From assembly GCA_010029825.1 (NCBI GenBank), contig RGVZ01000018.1, forward strand, positions 1 to 43,697: 43,697 nt of DNA. The letters are read 5' to 3'. The notes under the pieces were generated by a model. The model was not told the origin of the DNA, searched no databases, and was given only the letters and a program-made list of their open reading frames with translations. The DNA is from a bacterium. GTDB taxonomy: Bacteria > Bdellovibrionota_B > Oligoflexia > Oligoflexales > RGVZ01. A program made the translations under genes and the position numbers. Below, one piece after another: positions 28,152 through 37,287 of the stretch. Position 1 is the stretch's first letter. Each line of letters opens with the position of its first letter.

Positions 28152-28180
28152 CCTCCCGATGCATATATCAAAGGAGGAAG
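28149..28180 (+). promoter_or_regulatory. Anti-Shine-Dalgarno helix
   Basis: TTCCTCC (28150-28156) is perfectly complementary to SD GGAGGAA (28173-28179); T28149-G28180 could add a wobble pair. Confidence 0.55.
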
Positions 28181-28185
28181 CACTC

Positions 28186-28383
28186 ATGGGTGACAGGAAT
28201 CCCAAGCAAAAGGAAAAATTGAAGAAGCAGCATGCCGCGGAAATGGCCCGGAAGCAGGCTGTACGCGATTCCCACACGCACCGGTCCATTCCAGAGGGAG
28301 GTCCGCCGCATCAGGAAGCCCACGGTGACCACAACAAGCACGATCACAACAACAACCAGCACCATCACAAGAAAGCCGGTTGA
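28186..28383 (+). CDS. Small His/Lys/Asn-rich hydrophilic protein (65 aa)
   Basis: Strong SD aaggaggaagcactcATG; MGDRNPKQKEKLKKQHAAEMARKQAVRDSHTHRS...HGDHNKHDHNNNQHHHKKAG. Confidence 0.7.
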   Translation: MGDRNPKQKEKLKKQHAAEMARKQAVRDSHTHRSIPEGGPPHQEAHGDHNKHDHNNNQHHHKKAG

Positions 28384-28427
28384 GATCTTCCACTGCGTGA
28401 GTCACGTCGCGCTTGCCGCGCAAGAAA

Positions 28428-28461
28428 GAACCCCGCTGGAGAATTCCGGCGGGGTTTTTCT
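28428..28461 (+). terminator. Rho-independent terminator after the His-rich gene
   Basis: AACCCCGC ... GCGGGGTT stem followed by T-rich TTTCTTTT. Confidence 0.85.
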
Positions 28462-28489
28462 TTTGGTTCCCGTAAGTTAACCTGAAAGG

Positions 28490-29608
28490 ATGAAATGCGT
28501 AACTGTCAGCAATTTCTTTCCAGCCCATCAGGGGGGGCTCGAGATTGTTGTGGGCGAACTGATGTCCAGGCTCGCTGCCGCCGGCGTGACGATTGACTGG
28601 TTCGCCTCGAGCCCCGCGCCCATGGCGAATCCATCATTGCCGGGACTTCGCCACCACGGGGTCCGGGCGTGGAATGGTATTGAGGATCGCTTCGGGCTGC
28701 CCATGCCTTTTTGGCATCTGAAGGGAATCCTTGCCCTGACCCGTGCCATTCGTCGATCTGATCTCGTTTTCATCAACGACTGCCTGTACTTTTCAAGTTT
28801 TATTGCGTGGCTGCTGGCCCGCGCCTGCGGCAAGAAAATCGTCGTGCTTCAGCATATTGACGAGATTCCCTTCAAATCAACTTTTCTTCGTATTGTCATG
28901 AAGGCGGCATACGGTGTCGCAGGCCGTATTGTCCTGGGCGGATCAGATCGCGTTGTCTTCTGCAGCCACAAGGTTTCGGCCTACTTCACGCGCAGGTTCA
29001 AGTGGTTGAAGAATACGACGATCATCCAAAATGGTGTAGACACTTCCCTGTTCTGTCCTGACGAGCGGACCTCGCTCGCTCCCCGTCCCCGTATCTTGTT
29101 CGCTGGACGTTTTGTCGAGCGGAAGGGTCTTGATTTGCTGCGCCAGCTCGCGAGGAACTTTCCCGGGTGCGACTGGATCTTCGCTGGGTGGGGAGTGATG
29201 AATCCCGGGCGTTGGCAGTTGAAGAACGTACACGTCAAGGGGCGGCTGGATCGTCAGGCGATGGCTGCACTGTATCGTGATTGCGACTTGCTTTTGCTTC
29301 CTTCTGTCGGCGAGGGATTTCCTCTTGTCGTTCAGGAAGCGATCAGTTGTGGACTCCCGGTACTTGTATCTCCGGAAACTGCCAGTGGCGATCCCGGGGC
29401 GATCAACTTCCTGATGGTCGCGAATTTGACCTTGCCCGCGTTTGAGCAAGCCGTCCGTGCGTTTTTGCAGAGGCGCAACGTGGAGCTTGATCCTGTGGTC
29501 AGACGGAGACGTCACGACTTCGCGGTCAGTTGTTGGAGTTGGGATGTGTGCGTCCAGAGATACCTCAGCCTCTTTTCCGTGATACTTCCTGGTGGAGTCG
29601 TTCGATGA
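28490..29608 (+). CDS. GT4-family glycosyltransferase
   Basis: VSNFFPAHQGGLEIVVGELMSRL; ILFAGRFVERKGLDLL; LLLPSVGEGFPLVVQEAISCGLPVLVSPET. Confidence 0.92.
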   Translation: MKCVTVSNFFPAHQGGLEIVVGELMSRLAAAGVTIDWFASSPAPMANPSLPGLRHHGVRAWNGIEDRFGLPMPFWHLKGILALTRAIRRSDLVFINDCLYFSSFIAWLLARACGKKIVVLQHIDEIPFKSTFLRIVMKAAYGVAGRIVLGGSDRVVFCSHKVSAYFTRRFKWLKNTTIIQNGVDTSLFCPDERTSLAPRPRILFAGRFVERKGLDLLRQLARNFPGCDWIFAGWGVMNPGRWQLKNVHVKGRLDRQAMAALYRDCDLLLLPSVGEGFPLVVQEAISCGLPVLVSPETASGDPGAINFLMVANLTLPAFEQAVRAFLQRRNVELDPVVRRRRHDFAVSCWSWDVCVQRYLSLFSVILPGGVVR

Positions 29609-30492
29609 AGCAAGCCGAGCATCGTGATTTGACTGTGACTTGGGCGATTCCATGCCTGAATGAGGAGATCGCCGTTGGCGACGTTGTGAAACGTATCCGG
29701 AGATCATGTCCTCTGGGGCGTATCGTCGTATTTGACAACGGCTCCACAGACCGGACTGTTGAGGTCGCGCTGGCCGCGGGAGCGGAGGTTCGGAGGGAGT
29801 CCAGGCGAGGCAAGGGACATGTGGTGCGCCGCATTTTCCGGGACTGCGATTCGGACATCGTGATCATGATTGATGGCGACAACACCAACGAGGTCGAGGC
29901 CTGGGAAAAACTCACAAGTCCTATCGTCTCAGGCCATGCCGACATGGTCATGGGATGCCGCCTCGACCAGGCTGACGCTGGCGCTTTCAGGTCGATGCAT
30001 CACGCGGGCAATCTGGTTTTGAGTGCCGTCATGCGTGGTTTTTTCAACCTGCCGGTCCGTGACGTCTTGACAGGATACAGGGCCTTCTCAAAAAAAATGT
30101 ACAAGTCGATGCCAGTGCAATCAGGCGGGTTTGAGGTAGAGACGGAAATCACGTTAAAGGCTGTCGAGATGAAATGGCCGGTTGAGGAGGTCCAGACCCG
30201 TTACGCGAATCGGCCTCCCGGCAGCAAGTCGAAGTTGCGCACTTTCCATGACGGCTTCATCATCGCCTTCATGATTTTCCGGTTGCTGAAGGATTCCAAG
30301 CCGTTCACTTTCTTTGGCGCGATTTCCGCGGGAATGGTTTTTGGGGCGATCGCGGCGTGGAATTCCGGGTCAGGCATCACGGCGTCATTCCTGACGGTGT
30401 CCGCTTTGCTTTGCGGCACGACTGGTGTGATCCTGAACGCGGTTTCCCAGAGGGCCAAGGAAGTCATGCTCATCATGGCCATGCGCGAATGA
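29605..30492 (+). CDS. GT2-family glycosyltransferase
   Basis: Start at ATGA overlap; TWAIPCLNEEIAVGDVVKRI, FDNGSTDRTVEVALAAGAEVRRESRRGKGHVVRRIF, IDGDNTNE; C-terminal TM segments. Confidence 0.92.
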   Translation: MKQAEHRDLTVTWAIPCLNEEIAVGDVVKRIRRSCPLGRIVVFDNGSTDRTVEVALAAGAEVRRESRRGKGHVVRRIFRDCDSDIVIMIDGDNTNEVEAWEKLTSPIVSGHADMVMGCRLDQADAGAFRSMHHAGNLVLSAVMRGFFNLPVRDVLTGYRAFSKKMYKSMPVQSGGFEVETEITLKAVEMKWPVEEVQTRYANRPPGSKSKLRTFHDGFIIAFMIFRLLKDSKPFTFFGAISAGMVFGAIAAWNSGSGITASFLTVSALLCGTTGVILNAVSQRAKEVMLIMAMRE

Positions 30493-32825
30493 AAAGCCGG
30501 GGCGACGGAAAGCTGGAGTCGACCTTTTTTTTTCCAGTGAGGGCCAGCGTTCTCGGCGGCGCCGTGATCGTTGCGGCCATGATCACTCTTTGGGGATATG
30601 GCGATACTTGCCACTACGAGTTTGTTTTTGACGACTATCCTGGAATCCTCGCGAATGTCGCGTTGAAGAAGTTCGTGGATTCCGGCCTTCCAGCGTTGGG
30701 AGAGCTCCTCGCGTTTTCGGGTGAACGGATCCTCTCGTTCCTCACCTTTGCCTGGACATGGAAATGGGCGGGCCCCGACCCGTGTTCCTTCAGGATCGTC
30801 AGCTTGCTGCTCCACATCATGACTTCCGTTCTGGCAGGTGCTTCCGGGGTCGCGTTGTACGGGTTGAGCGGAGGGAAGGCCCCGGCGCGTCGCGAGGCTC
30901 TGGCGATGTTCGTGTCGACAGCGATTTTCGCGGCGCATCCGGTGCAAACGCAGGCGGTTACGTATATCTATCAGCGGATCACGCTCCTCGCGGCGTTCTT
31001 CGGCTTGCTTTCATTTATGGCGGCTTTGCGGTGGCTGGCTACCGGCCGGAATCTTTTCCGTATGGTATCAATCATGGCTCTGTGTGCCGCTTTGTTATCG
31101 AAACCGAATGCGGCGATGGTGCCAGTCATGGTTCTTGTCGCGGCATGGTGTTTCGGGCCGGAAAAAATCCGTGGAAGCCTGGCCTGGTTCCCGCCGTTGC
31201 TGATCGTTCCTCTGTTGATGAGATTCGCCGCTGGCTCAGTAGCGGACCGGATTCATGCGCACGGAACCCCGGGGTTGGATTGGGAACTCTATTTCCTGAC
31301 GCAGGGTCGCGTCATCTGGAAGTACCTTGGAATCATCGTATGGCCGCCAGCCCAGTCTGTGGACCATGTGATTGAACTGGCGCGAGACCCATGGTCGGCA
31401 GCGGGCGTCGCGGGGTTGGCGGGGTGGTTCTTGATCGCGTTGATTCTCGCCGTGGCTTTCTGGATTTGCGCGAACAGTAATTCATCTCCAACGAGGAAAG
31501 CGGTTTCCTTTGGATTGATCTGGTTTTTTACCATGCTGCTCATTGAGTCTTCCGTGATTCCCATTCGTGACCTCATGATGGAGCACCGCGTTTACCTTCC
31601 GTTTGCTGGCCTCGTCTGGATGTCCGTGCCCGCGGTGATCGCGCTCGCTGGTCAACCATATTTCGCCCGCAGGCGCTGGCTTCCGGGTGCGATGGCAGTC
31701 TTGTTTGTGACGGTGATGTCTTCCCTGACGGAATTCCGCAACAGGATATGGGAAACGCCAGAGACGTTGTGGCGATCTGTTCTGGTGACGGATCCAACAA
31801 GCCCGCGTGCCCGGCTCAATTTAGGCAATGCCCTGCTTCGGGGTGGGCGTTTTCAAGAGGCTCTCGGATTTTACGATTCTCTCGACAAGTCCGGCGCGTT
31901 GCAGGCGGACGCGCTGTACCATCGCGGTCTGGCCCTCGTCATGCTAGGCAGATTCGACGAGGCCAAGGAAGTTGCGAATCGGTTGGCCCGTGATTTTCCG
32001 GGTGAGGACCTCCGGACGTCCTATCTGTTGTCTTGGATGTCTCTGGTCCGTGGCGACTTTAGCGGTGCGTATGACGGATTTTCGAGACTTGAAGGGGCTG
32101 GTAATGGCGAGGGATTTTTCTCGCGTCAGGTACGGATGGGCAAGGTCCGTGCGGCGGCACGCCTTGCGAATACTCCGGGTCGGGATCCCGCAAGCAGGTC
32201 CGTCTGGTTGGATCGTGCCGCGTCTGGTTTGCGCCAGATTCTGGCAGCCGATCCCGCAGACGCGGAGGCGATGGTTCGTCTGGTCCGGTTGTTGGGAACC
32301 GAGGGGCGAATCCGGGAGGCGGACGAAGTGGTTGCCGCGGCGCCAGGTTTCATGGATGAGTCTGGCGTCGCCTGGTTGAGTTTGGCTCGCGCTGAATTTG
32401 TCGAGGACCCGCTAAAGCCGGATCAGGCTCTGGATACTTACCGCGAGGCCCTGCGCCGGCACCCTCGCCACCAGGGTTTGCAGATCTGGTATGGATCCTT
32501 TCTGGCAACGCTGGGGGATAATGACCGGATTCATCAGGACATCGGCGGCACTGGTGAAATTGACGCTCTTGCCGACCATGCGATCGCCGAGTCACAGAAA
32601 CTGCTCGGCGCGTTGCAGGCAGATGAAGCAGTGAATCTACTCAGGCGCGTGCTGACCCTCTGTGAATCCGGCGCGAAAAAATGTTCGAGGCAGCCAGTCC
32701 TTCTCAGGAACCTTGGCAGGACCGTCATGTTGGCCGATCCTGAAGCGAAGGCTGAGGCCGAAAGCCTGATCAGCCGCGGTCAAGCTCTTGATCCTGCAGG
32801 CCCCGGCATTGGATCGGGACCCTGA
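30489..32825 (+). CDS. Membrane glycosyltransferase-like protein with TPR region (TMTC-like)
   Basis: Start at ATGA overlap; FVFDDYPGI acidic motif, AAHPVQTQAVTYIYQRITLLAAFFGLLSF as in TMTC-like proteins, multiple TM segments, then helical TPR-like repeats. Confidence 0.8.
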   Translation: MKSRGDGKLESTFFFPVRASVLGGAVIVAAMITLWGYGDTCHYEFVFDDYPGILANVALKKFVDSGLPALGELLAFSGERILSFLTFAWTWKWAGPDPCSFRIVSLLLHIMTSVLAGASGVALYGLSGGKAPARREALAMFVSTAIFAAHPVQTQAVTYIYQRITLLAAFFGLLSFMAALRWLATGRNLFRMVSIMALCAALLSKPNAAMVPVMVLVAAWCFGPEKIRGSLAWFPPLLIVPLLMRFAAGSVADRIHAHGTPGLDWELYFLTQGRVIWKYLGIIVWPPAQSVDHVIELARDPWSAAGVAGLAGWFLIALILAVAFWICANSNSSPTRKAVSFGLIWFFTMLLIESSVIPIRDLMMEHRVYLPFAGLVWMSVPAVIALAGQPYFARRRWLPGAMAVLFVTVMSSLTEFRNRIWETPETLWRSVLVTDPTSPRARLNLGNALLRGGRFQEALGFYDSLDKSGALQADALYHRGLALVMLGRFDEAKEVANRLARDFPGEDLRTSYLLSWMSLVRGDFSGAYDGFSRLEGAGNGEGFFSRQVRMGKVRAAARLANTPGRDPASRSVWLDRAASGLRQILAADPADAEAMVRLVRLLGTEGRIREADEVVAAAPGFMDESGVAWLSLARAEFVEDPLKPDQALDTYREALRRHPRHQGLQIWYGSFLATLGDNDRIHQDIGGTGEIDALADHAIAESQKLLGALQADEAVNLLRRVLTLCESGAKKCSRQPVLLRNLGRTVMLADPEAKAEAESLISRGQALDPAGPGIGSGP

Positions 32826-33288
32826 AGGGACCATCGACCGCGGACGAAGCGATGTCTTTGGCAGCGTTGCCAGTCAAGACCAGTATGCCACCGGTTGTCT
32901 GGTTCTCCTGAATCCCCGGAAGTTCCAGAGTGCCCCCGTCAAATTCAAAGCGAAGTAGGGTTTTTGATGATGACGGGTCTGTCAGCGAGCGGGACACCGT
33001 CCAGGATTCTGCGTTGACGATGACTGATTGACGTCGCGCGCTTCCCGCGAGTTCCACCAGGACAATCTGCGGTTCGCTGAAGACATGTGTCCGGATCGTC
33101 ATTCCGGGAAGGCTCGCCGTCCAGCCCTCGCAAAATAGCTCAGCAAATCGATGGTCAGTGTTGGCGCCCGCCGTGTCGCACAAAAGGCAACAGGCAAAGA
33201 GATTGCGCAGTAGAGTCCAGCAACATGTCCGCGAGCGCGGCAAAAAATTCGAGTAATTACCCGTATTTGTTGAAAAATTTGCAGTCAC
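32770..33288 (-). CDS. Hypothetical secreted protein
   Basis: ORF with a hydrophobic, Cys-rich N-terminus; no family recognised. Confidence 0.5.
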   Translation of the reverse strand: MTANFSTNTGNYSNFLPRSRTCCWTLLRNLFACCLLCDTAGANTDHRFAELFCEGWTASLPGMTIRTHVFSEPQIVLVELAGSARRQSVIVNAESWTVSRSLTDPSSSKTLLRFEFDGGTLELPGIQENQTTGGILVLTGNAAKDIASSAVDGPFRVPIQCRGLQDQELDRG

Positions 33289-33365
33289 TGCCCAGGGTCC
33301 TCCGGCTCACGCAAGACATCAAAATTGGTCCCTCCGCTGCCTCCGCGTGTGATAATAGCTCGTCC

Positions 33366-34949
33366 ATGGCGACGCAACGGAATTCATGGATGTTTGTCGA
33401 TTGTCAGGGTCTGAAGTCCTGTGGGACGGAAGGATCCGACGTCTTGTTTGAGATATGCTGGAAGCTTCTTTCAGAATCCGAGGCGCTTGACGGCTTTTGC
33501 GCAGGCACAATTCCCGGCGCGGCAACTGTAGTCAGGCCAGCAATCATCCTTGGTCGCTCTTCGTTGGCCAGGATTACGCGGCTGTGTGGCATCCGTCCCG
33601 TTGAATTGGCAAGGGCTCCGGACATCGATGAAGTGGCCAGCGCCTTCGCCAACGCGATTGAGGATCATCAACCCGCTGGTATTGTCATTCATTACGCAGT
33701 TTTTGAACGTCCATTCCTGTCCATCTTGTGGGCTTTGGCCCGGCCTGGGGTTGAGTTTCCCGTTCCGGTCATTTGTACTCGCGACCTTGCCCGCAAGCAG
33801 CTGCCTGAGCTCAATTCCTATTCCCTGAAGGCAGTTGCGGGTTATTTCGGCGCTCCTTGTGATGAAATGAAGCGCGCGGAAGCCCACGTTGACGCCACCA
33901 TCGCGATCTGGCGAGGTTTGCAGTGCCTGGAACGTGAATCTGGCCGTCCCGGAAAGGAATTGCGAAGCTTGCGCCTTGCCTTGCCCGATGTCCCGGGAAC
34001 CTACCGGTTCTTCGATGCGCGCGGGCGCGTCCTTTATGTTGGCAAGGCGACATCGCTTCACCATCGCGTCAACAGTTACTTCCGGGGCGGGGTTCGTGAT
34101 GATTCGCGCAAGCGCGAGATGATGGCACAGGTAAAGCATATTGAGGTTTTCCCGGCGCCTTCCCCTCTTCATGCAGCGTTGGATGAATTTCGATCCATCA
34201 TTGACCTGTCACCGCCCTACAATATCGCGATGAACAAGGACGACCGTCCCGTGGTTTGGCTTGATCGCGAGTCTCTCCTGCCGGTGTCCAGTGCAGGTGA
34301 GACCGGGCGCGATTTTCGCGTTTTGGGCCCTTTCGCAAGCGACAGCGTTTTCACCGACCTCCGCTCCCTTTCCGCCATCTATCGCGGCGAGGAACCGGAA
34401 AAGCCAATCGAATTCATGTTTCCCGGCCTGGATCCGCACGATGAGATTCTCCATGAGGCCCTCGATCGCGTCGTTGCGTTGACCGGTATTCCGGAGGCAT
34501 CGTTCGGAAGACCATTCGCTTGGTTGTCGGCGGCTGTCTTGCGATTTCTGCGAAACGCGGATCACGACGAATCCTTAGAGGATCCACGGGGCGAGTCGCG
34601 TGACGAACTGCCTTGGGACGTTGAGTGCGTGACCCGCAGCATCCTGCGCAAATTGAAAAGGGCGGCCACGACATGGTCGCAAATGGCATCCGTTCGGCTG
34701 CTTTGTGGCGCGGAGGTTACGATTGCCAGGGGCGGTGAAGGATCCGGAACGTTGTCAGAAGCCATCCCGGTCGCCGGGCCGGCGACATTGGGTTCAATAC
34801 ATCAATTACAAGAAGCCGCCTTGATCCTCTCAGGAATCAAGGCGGCAGGGAAAGAGGGCTCAATGGTGCAGGTCAAGCGGGTCAGCGGAAGGCTCATCGT
34901 GACGGGGCGGCGGGGCATTACCAGCCGGATCCTGTTCACGAACCGCTGA
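33366..34949 (+). CDS. Degenerate DnaQ-like exonuclease domain fused to GIY-YIG nuclease domain (UvrC N-terminal-like)
   Basis: Start MATQRNSWMFVDCQG; IHYAVFERPFL and AHVDATIAIWRGL resemble ExoII/ExoIII; PGTYRFFDARGRVLYVGKATSLHHRVNSYF is a GIY-YIG motif. Confidence 0.85.
   Translation: MATQRNSWMFVDCQGLKSCGTEGSDVLFEICWKLLSESEALDGFCAGTIPGAATVVRPAIILGRSSLARITRLCGIRPVELARAPDIDEVASAFANAIEDHQPAGIVIHYAVFERPFLSILWALARPGVEFPVPVICTRDLARKQLPELNSYSLKAVAGYFGAPCDEMKRAEAHVDATIAIWRGLQCLERESGRPGKELRSLRLALPDVPGTYRFFDARGRVLYVGKATSLHHRVNSYFRGGVRDDSRKREMMAQVKHIEVFPAPSPLHAALDEFRSIIDLSPPYNIAMNKDDRPVVWLDRESLLPVSSAGETGRDFRVLGPFASDSVFTDLRSLSAIYRGEEPEKPIEFMFPGLDPHDEILHEALDRVVALTGIPEASFGRPFAWLSAAVLRFLRNADHDESLEDPRGESRDELPWDVECVTRSILRKLKRAATTWSQMASVRLLCGAEVTIARGGEGSGTLSEAIPVAGPATLGSIHQLQEAALILSGIKAAGKEGSMVQVKRVSGRLIVTGRRGITSRILFTNR
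34815..34846. terminator. Intragenic 11-bp hairpin, candidate terminator for the minus-strand M64 transcript
   Basis: GCCGCCTTGAT / ATCAAGGCGGC, 10-nt loop; on the minus strand it is followed by TTCTTGT and begins about 90 nt past the M64 stop. Confidence 0.5.
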
Positions 34950-36813
34950 TGGAATCTTGTCTCTCGTCGATCGTGATCCGTTGCGTGGTCGTGCCAAATC
35001 GGTCACTTCTGATTTCCGGGGACAAAAGTTTGACTTCAACCTCAAGCCTGCTGGCTGGTAGAGGGCTTTTTACTTCCCATCGAGCGATATCCCGGAATTG
35101 AGTGAGTTCGTTCCTGTCCGCGAACCACCTGATCTCGATCCTCTCGCCTTCAGGTCCTTGCCCCAGGCGACGGAACTGACCAAGTTCAAGGGGGGTGACT
35201 TCCGCGCTGAGGACGCCGGCCCCGGACTTGCGCATGGACGCATGGTCGATCAAGTCGATCCGGTCGAGAAATTTTATCCAGTTGTTTTCCTGGCAAACCT
35301 GGCAGAAATGCTGGGACGTCATGTCTCGCATCAAGCAGGACTCGTTCGTCGGGCGATAGCCAGCGACCGAGCGGGTGCTGTCGAAAACCGGGAATGCGCT
35401 CACAAGCCCGGGTTCGTCGTGGAAGTCCCCGGCATATTCGTGCACCGTTAGAGATGACAACCACTGCCCGCGGGGACCGGTGGCGTCTCCGATGGCCCTG
35501 AAAACAAGGCGGTGGTCTCCCGGCGCAAGGCCCGAGGGAACCTCAATATCGACAAATGTGCGGTCATGTGACTGTGGTTCGTTGAACGGTATCTGCATGT
35601 CATCAAGCCGGACTTCGAGGCTGCCGGCACTGCCGAAGCCTGAAGCACTGAAGCGAATCGCCGTTTTCGCGTATTGACCGTTGGACTTGAAACGAGCTTC
35701 GAAGGGCCCTTTCTTGAAGTCATGCCAAGGCCAGCCCAGATAGCGCGCGGTCATCGGTTCCTCGCGAACCCGGGGCACTGAGTCGCTCGTCCAGTGCCTC
35801 CATCCAATGGAGGACGTTTCGTCCGCGTGATTCGCCCCGAAATAGCCACCGCCGTCGTATTCTTCGCCGACGCGACCAAAGTTATGTCCCAGCTCATGTC
35901 GCAACACCACCGTACCGCTTTGTTGTGAGCTGGTGGAAATCGCGAATTCCCCGCCAAGACCGCCGTACCAGGGATCATTGGCAATCACGACCGGATAGTC
36001 GCAATCAGGGGCGGCGTCGCATGATTCTCTGAGGGCCGCCGTGTCACCCGGGAAGATCGCCCTGAGGGTGTCACCCTCGCGGTACAGCCCGTACGCGGTA
36101 TTCCCGGGACGTTGTCTGGGAAGACCGGATTCCCGGGATGCGCGGAACACGACATGGACATTGAACACTGGCAAATACGACTTGAAGGTGTCCCCGAGGA
36201 ACATGTCGTCGACCAGGCGGTTGATGTCAGAAAAGAATTTTTCCCGCTCTGTCGTTGTATAGCCATCCCCCATGAAAACGATATCGATGCGGTTCGATGA
36301 CGGTCCGCTGCTGATGATCGTCCGGACCTCATCCTGGTTATCCTCAGTGCCGTCCCCGTTTTTGCTCTCGGGCGCGGCAGGCTGCCCCGGCGCAGCGACA
36401 ATTCCATCGGCGAGTTTTTCGCGGTCGATTGGCACCTTGTTCTGGCTCAGGAAAGCGACGATCTCTTCGAGGTTTGCGCCTTCCACTTCGTTCCATTCGA
36501 TCACTGGCGCGCTGGAATGTTCCGCGATTATTGCCGGGAGAGCCGCAGTGCGCAGCTTGCCATGCCGACCGTCGAACCGGTTGGCGAGCGGTATTTTCTT
36601 GTGGCTTGTAATCTTGATTGTCTCGCTGCTGGAGTCCTTGGTCCACCGGACCCTGTGCAGAATGGAAGCTCCGTTCTTTTGTCCGGACGCCTGTGCGCCG
36701 GATGCAAGGGCCGACGCGAAGCAAGCCCCAACCATGATCATCACCCGAATCGCACGGTTTGGCCCCCACGTCAGGCGTCTTGCCGGGGACAAGTTTCCGG
36801 AAAAGTGTTCCAT
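34936..36813 (-). CDS. Secreted M64-family (IgA peptidase-like) metallopeptidase
   Basis: Signal peptide; RIDIVFMGDGYTTTEREKFFSDINR; VVLRHELGHNFGRVGEEYDGG zinc site. Confidence 0.9.
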   Translation of the reverse strand: MEHFSGNLSPARRLTWGPNRAIRVMIMVGACFASALASGAQASGQKNGASILHRVRWTKDSSSETIKITSHKKIPLANRFDGRHGKLRTAALPAIIAEHSSAPVIEWNEVEGANLEEIVAFLSQNKVPIDREKLADGIVAAPGQPAAPESKNGDGTEDNQDEVRTIISSGPSSNRIDIVFMGDGYTTTEREKFFSDINRLVDDMFLGDTFKSYLPVFNVHVVFRASRESGLPRQRPGNTAYGLYREGDTLRAIFPGDTAALRESCDAAPDCDYPVVIANDPWYGGLGGEFAISTSSQQSGTVVLRHELGHNFGRVGEEYDGGGYFGANHADETSSIGWRHWTSDSVPRVREEPMTARYLGWPWHDFKKGPFEARFKSNGQYAKTAIRFSASGFGSAGSLEVRLDDMQIPFNEPQSHDRTFVDIEVPSGLAPGDHRLVFRAIGDATGPRGQWLSSLTVHEYAGDFHDEPGLVSAFPVFDSTRSVAGYRPTNESCLMRDMTSQHFCQVCQENNWIKFLDRIDLIDHASMRKSGAGVLSAEVTPLELGQFRRLGQGPEGERIEIRWFADRNELTQFRDIARWEVKSPLPASRLEVEVKLLSPEIRSDRFGTTTQRITIDERQDSISGS

Positions 36814-36900
36814 AAAGACTCCGTCGAGGAGGTTACAGATGGCTTTGATGGCTATTTCTGGTCCGATGGTGCTAAACGTATCATAAAAGGAGGGAGAACG

Positions 36901-37287
36901 ATGCCGCGATTATTGTTCAAGTGGCTGGTCATGTCCTTGGCCATCCTGGCGATTCCGCAGCTTGCAGGTGGCGTGAGGGTTGAGAGTTTTGGAGCCGCGC
37001 TGGCAGTGGCCGCCGTACTGGGTGTGTTGAACGTCGTCTTGAAGCCAATCCTGATATTGCTGACCCTGCCCCTGACCATTCTGAGTCTTGGCCTGTTCTT
37101 GCTTGTCCTCAATGCTTTTATGGTCCAACTCGCTCCGCTTTTTGTGGCGGGGTTTCATGTGGACTCATTTTGGTCGGCGTTTGTCAGTTCCCTGATCATA
37201 TCCCTCGTATCGTGGGTCGCGAATGTTTTTGACGAAAGTCAGTTCAGATGGCGCATCAGTGCCGGTCGGGAGCATCGCCGGAATTGA
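36901..37287 (+). CDS. Phage holin family IV / YvlD-type membrane protein
   Basis: SD aaggaggg; four TM segments with LGVLNVVLKPILILLTLPLTILSLGLFLLVLNAFMVQLAPLFVAGF. Confidence 0.88.
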   Translation: MPRLLFKWLVMSLAILAIPQLAGGVRVESFGAALAVAAVLGVLNVVLKPILILLTLPLTILSLGLFLLVLNAFMVQLAPLFVAGFHVDSFWSAFVSSLIISLVSWVANVFDESQFRWRISAGREHRRN

